From NCBI GenBank assembly GCA_014549065.1, contig JACDOX010000008.1, forward strand, positions 6,324,141 to 6,388,140: a stretch of 64,000 bases of DNA, read 5' to 3'. Source of the DNA: Cardinalis cardinalis. Its lineage: Eukaryota; Chordata; Aves; Passeriformes; Cardinalidae. The position numbers and the translations under genes were made by a program. Below, piece by piece: positions 62,801 to 64,000 of this stretch (the stretch's first letter is position 1; each line of letters starts with the position of its first letter). The notes below the pieces were generated by a model, which saw only the letters and a list, made by a program, of their open reading frames with translations, was not told the origin of the DNA and did no database searches.

Positions 62801-63585
62801 GATCTGTTGTAGCTGGAAAGGCTGAAGTACCAGTGGAACTTGTTTGACTTCTGGGACGTGTTTATAATGTAGTCCCATATTGTAAATGTCTTCAGTGCAG
62901 TTCAGCAATGTTNCTATATGAGTGAAGCAGCTTATTTCATTGCAACTTGAAAATTGTTCACTTGTTAATGAGAAGCATAATAAAAAAGAATAAAAACTGT
63001 GAAGGTCATTGAGGATGCTCCTTGGGCTCTTCCTTTTTTATGTATCTTTATCTAATTTCCTATAAATTGAAAGGTCTGTCTTCATTGTTTTTTTTCTGTG
63101 CCCTAAAAACATAAGGTTGAAAATGGTTGTCAATATTCTCTTAGTATGTGCTCTAATTATTTTTACTTCTTTTTCCCCCCACTGCAGGGCTCTTCCAGCT
63201 CTTCTGGATTCAGATGAGGTCAGTAAAGAAATCTTCAGTTCAAATTAGTCTTCTGACATGCCAGGGGAGTCATGAGTCAGTTGATAAGGTCTTGGCTTAT
63301 CAGAACTGGACTCTGCTCATGTCAGCACTACAGTAAAATACTACAAGAGGGGAAGGATAGTGGAAACAACCACAATACAACTTCTTAAAGTACAAATGTG
63401 TTCTGAAATAAGTGGTGTATCTGCTATGTAAGTTGGACTCCTAACTTAAAATGCATATGAGTGTTATTTGTTGTGAATGTGCATGTTCTGAATAATGTAA
63501 ATCTACTGGGGAAAATTACAAGATCGGTTATTTTATTTTCTAGGAAAGAATGATTACCCACTTTGAAAGGTCCAAAATGGAATGA
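41702..63585 (+). CDS. TMEM87A: TMEM87A, GOLD-domain seven-transmembrane protein, complete
   Basis: Golgi-localised protein of the GOST family (luminal GOLD domain plus seven transmembrane helices), linked to retrograde transport to the trans-Golgi and proposed as a Golgi or mechanosensitive cation channel (family knowledge; channel activity is debated). Exons: 41702-41836, 43286-43343, 46795-46892, 47694-47810, 49364-49417, 49519-49575, 51140-51287, 51995-52056, 53917-54100, 54884-54983, 55722-55815, then 12a 56076-56147 or 12b 56704-56772, 57789-57897, 59040-59098, 59312-59415, 59780-59853, 61011-61072, 61970-62025, 63188-63218, 63544-63585. With 12b this gives 570 residues, with 12a 571; human has about 555 as I recall. 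From exon 8 onward it is nearly identical to human TMEM87A; TMEM87B would diverge more. All introns are GT-AG except the one after exon 12. Confidence 0.95.
41837..43285 (+). other. TMEM87A: TMEM87A intron 1
   Basis: The first ~500 bp are the tail of the CpG island and are open in several frames because of GC content; the rest is ordinary AT-rich intron with several Ns (42960-43140). Confidence 0.7.
43286..51287 (+). CDS. TMEM87A: TMEM87A exons 2-7: luminal GOLD domain
   Basis: Residues 46-223. Conserved starts are FSFGKILFSNTTIFL (exon 2) and GFNVTWYLRYSDCYNE (exon 3). Exons 4 to 6 are the most divergent part, then TWRDGPYIFIVQIAL (exon 7) returns to strong similarity. Potential N-glycosylation sites are Asn58 (NTT), Asn79 (NVT), Asn128 (NCS) and Asn165 (NHT). 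Cysteines 72, 89 and 129 could form luminal disulfides. Exons 4, 5 and 6 (117, 54 and 57 nt) are phase 0 at both ends, so each could be skipped without a frameshift. Confidence 0.9.
43344..46794 (+). other. TMEM87A: TMEM87A intron 2 (3.5 kb)
   Basis: Largest intron of the gene. AT-rich, with no exon-like frame on the gene strand and no repeat I can name. An antisense open frame at 43463-44044 is discussed under rejected items. Confidence 0.6.
49295..49330. repeat. 18-bp tandem repeat, two near-identical units
   Basis: gaagtgcctataagtgtt followed by gaagtgcctataaagtgt, just 5' of TMEM87A exon 5 (33 bp from the acceptor), in intron 4. Confidence 0.7.
51995..55815 (+). CDS. TMEM87A: TMEM87A exons 8-11: last GOLD strand and TM1-TM4
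   Basis: Residues 223-369. Exon 8 (51995-52056) codes VELKGPYEYLSLADYPLMI. Exon 9 (53917-54100) holds TM1 (FFMVMCIVYVFFGVLWLAW) and TM2 (QFWIGAVIFLGMLEKAVFY) with CYWRDLLRIQFW between. Exon 10 (54884-54983) holds AELLSAVKRSLARTLVIIVS (start of TM3). Exon 11 (55722-55815) holds KPRLGVTLHKVVMAGALYLL and FSGMEGVLRVTG (TM4). Exon 11 ends in phase 0 with U2-type donor GTCAGT, which can join either 12a or 12b. Confidence 0.95.
56076..56147 (+). CDS. TMEM87A: TMEM87A alternative exon 12a: variant TM5 with U12 donor
   Basis: A 72-nt open frame, phase 0 at both ends, with acceptor TTTTCCAG and donor ATATCCTTTT (56148 on), a perfect U12-type AT-AC donor. It codes 24 mostly hydrophobic residues beginning FFYDTVALIANLAL and ending in Trp, a transmembrane segment. 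It aligns to exon 12b (shared D, AL/SL, ALS/AF, ID/LD and final W), so the two look like an old tandem exon duplication. I do not know whether this isoform is described. Without splicing the frame meets TAA three codons on, so read-through would truncate the protein. Confidence 0.72.
56704..56772 (+). CDS. TMEM87A: TMEM87A exon 12b: reference TM5 with U12 donor
   Basis: 69 nt, phase 0 at both ends, acceptor GTCTCCAG. It codes 23 residues (AQNDLASLAFIPLAF then LDTALCWW), matching the human AQTDLASLAF stretch I recall. The exon must end at TGG because the human continuation IFISLTQTMK is coded by the next exon. The donor is ATATCCTT (56773-56780), so the intron is minor-spliceosome type. Confidence 0.93.
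56773..57788 (+). other. TMEM87A: U12-type AT-AC intron of TMEM87A
   Basis: Donor ATATCCTT at 56773-56780, branch-site match TTTTCCTTGAC at 57769-57779 with the branch A at 57778, and an AC terminus at 57787-57788, 10 nt after the branch A, as usual for minor-spliceosome introns. There is no GT at the donor and no polypyrimidine-AG at the acceptor in the required frame, so the major spliceosome cannot make this junction. The same acceptor would serve exon 12a, giving a 1641-nt intron. Confidence 0.9.
57789..59415 (+). CDS. TMEM87A: TMEM87A exons 13-15: TM6 and TM7
   Basis: Residues 393-483 (12b numbering). Exon 13 (57789-57897): IFISLTQTMKLLKLRRN and SLYRHFTNTLILAVA. Exon 14 (59040-59098): SIVFIIWTTMKFRLVDCQS, completing TM6. 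Exon 15 (59312-59415): DWQELWVDDAIWRLL, then TM7 (FSMILFVIMILW) and RPSANNQ. The exon 15 donor is the very weak AAAG|GTTCAA, needed for the next codon to read RFAFSPL; a better-scoring GTAAGA lies 38 nt further on but would shift the frame. Confidence 0.92.
58465..58524. repeat. A-rich low-complexity tract with (AAAC) units
   Basis: About 60 bp of A runs broken by single or double C, including acaaacaaacaaa, in TMEM87A intron 13. Confidence 0.8.
59780..63585 (+). CDS. TMEM87A: TMEM87A exons 16-20: cytoplasmic C-tail and stop
   Basis: Residues 483-570. Exon 16 (59780-59853) gives FAFSPLSEEEDDDEQKEP, an acidic patch. Exon 17 (61011-61072) gives GMKMRSTKQEPNGN. Exon 18 (61970-62025) gives QEDDLKWVEENVPSSVTD. 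Exon 19 is 31 nt (63188-63218), ALPALLDSDE. Exon 20 (63544-63585) gives ERMITHFERSKME and TGA, the same end as human. One N in exon 17 (61057) falls at a third codon position and leaves Val unchanged. Confidence 0.94.
60572..60745 (-). mobile_element. CR1 retroposon tail fragment
   Basis: Plus-strand phrases ctcagaatggttgaggctgg, cctctggaggtcattctgtc, ccctgctcaagcagggtcac and ccacagcctctctgg match the reverse complement of a CR1 3' end. It sits in TMEM87A intron 16, antisense to that gene. Two Ns fall inside. Confidence 0.82.
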
Positions 63586-64000
63586 AGGAGTANCTTTTTG
63601 CTCTTGGAAGTGGAGACACCTCTTTTAAAGTTGCTTGGTGGAGGAAGTGCATCCTGCTGATTTGTCTTTTGATCTCAGCCTTGAAAGTTTGATGCTTTAA
63701 TGTCATGGAGGGTGTCTTGCTGTGGAGGAAGTTCACAAGGACATTATAAACCTTTTGGAAATTTGAATATAAGGTTGCTGCAAGTTTGGATTTTTAAGCA
63801 ATTGACATGTGTACTATTCCAGCACCTTCTGTAACTTTTCAAATATTTAATCTGTAAAACTAAAATTCCTAATGTCTGCTTGAGGAGTTTATATTTCGAT
63901 GTTGCAATTGACACTTAGAGGTGAACTGCCTGTACCTTTTTGGGGCGAGGGTGGGGACAGATGGAAATAAGCACTGAAGAAACAACAGACCCATTTTCTG
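63586..64000 (+). other. TMEM87A: TMEM87A 3' UTR, running off the window
   Basis: Follows the TGA. No AATAAA or ATTAAA is present before the window ends, so the polyadenylation site lies further right. Confidence 0.7.

Noticed and set aside
1..64000. tRNA, rRNA, CRISPR array, operon-type systems, endogenous viral genes
   Set aside because: I looked for these and saw none; everything gene-like resolves into exons of three vertebrate genes.

Overview
The window is vertebrate nuclear DNA, most likely from a bird. Three multi-exon genes with GT-AG introns lie in the order CAPN3 (minus), GANC (minus), TMEM87A (plus). As far as I recall this neighbourhood also exists on human chromosome 15q15. The introns hold avian-style CR1 retroposon tails and are compact (GANC spans about 22 kb). 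I cannot name the species. Single N bases are scattered throughout, a few inside coding exons.

Layout. (1) 1-15161, minus: the first 12 coding exons of CAPN3 (calpain-3/p94), from the start codon at 15161 to a 12-base microexon at 881-892; the 3' half of the gene is off the left edge. (2) 15162-19690: intergenic, with the CAPN3 upstream region (a perfect MEF2-type site at 15485) and the GANC 3' UTR. (3) 19691-41462, minus: all of GANC (neutral alpha-glucosidase C) in 24 coding exons, 914 codons plus stop, with both GH31 catalytic aspartates. (4) 41463-41701: a 239-bp head-to-head gap inside a CpG island (about 41180-42340), the likely shared promoter of GANC and TMEM87A. (5) 41702-63585, plus: all of TMEM87A (GOLD-domain seven-transmembrane Golgi protein), followed by 3' UTR to the window end.

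Most notable observation. TMEM87A carries two alternative versions of the exon encoding transmembrane segment 5: 12a (56076-56147, 72 nt) and 12b (56704-56772, 69 nt). Each has an ordinary U2-type acceptor and an ATATCCTT U12-type donor. They share one downstream U12-type AC acceptor (57787-57788), preceded by a consensus minor-spliceosome branch site. Joining 12a to 12b, or skipping both, would require pairing a donor of one class with an acceptor of the other, so the splice-site chemistry alone should force exactly one TM5 exon per mRNA.

The genes are not an operon. GANC and TMEM87A probably share a housekeeping promoter, while CAPN3 looks separately muscle-regulated. Exon boundaries were set by hand from splice signals, reading frame, and similarity to the human proteins as I remember them; exon lengths and phases close exactly across all three genes.
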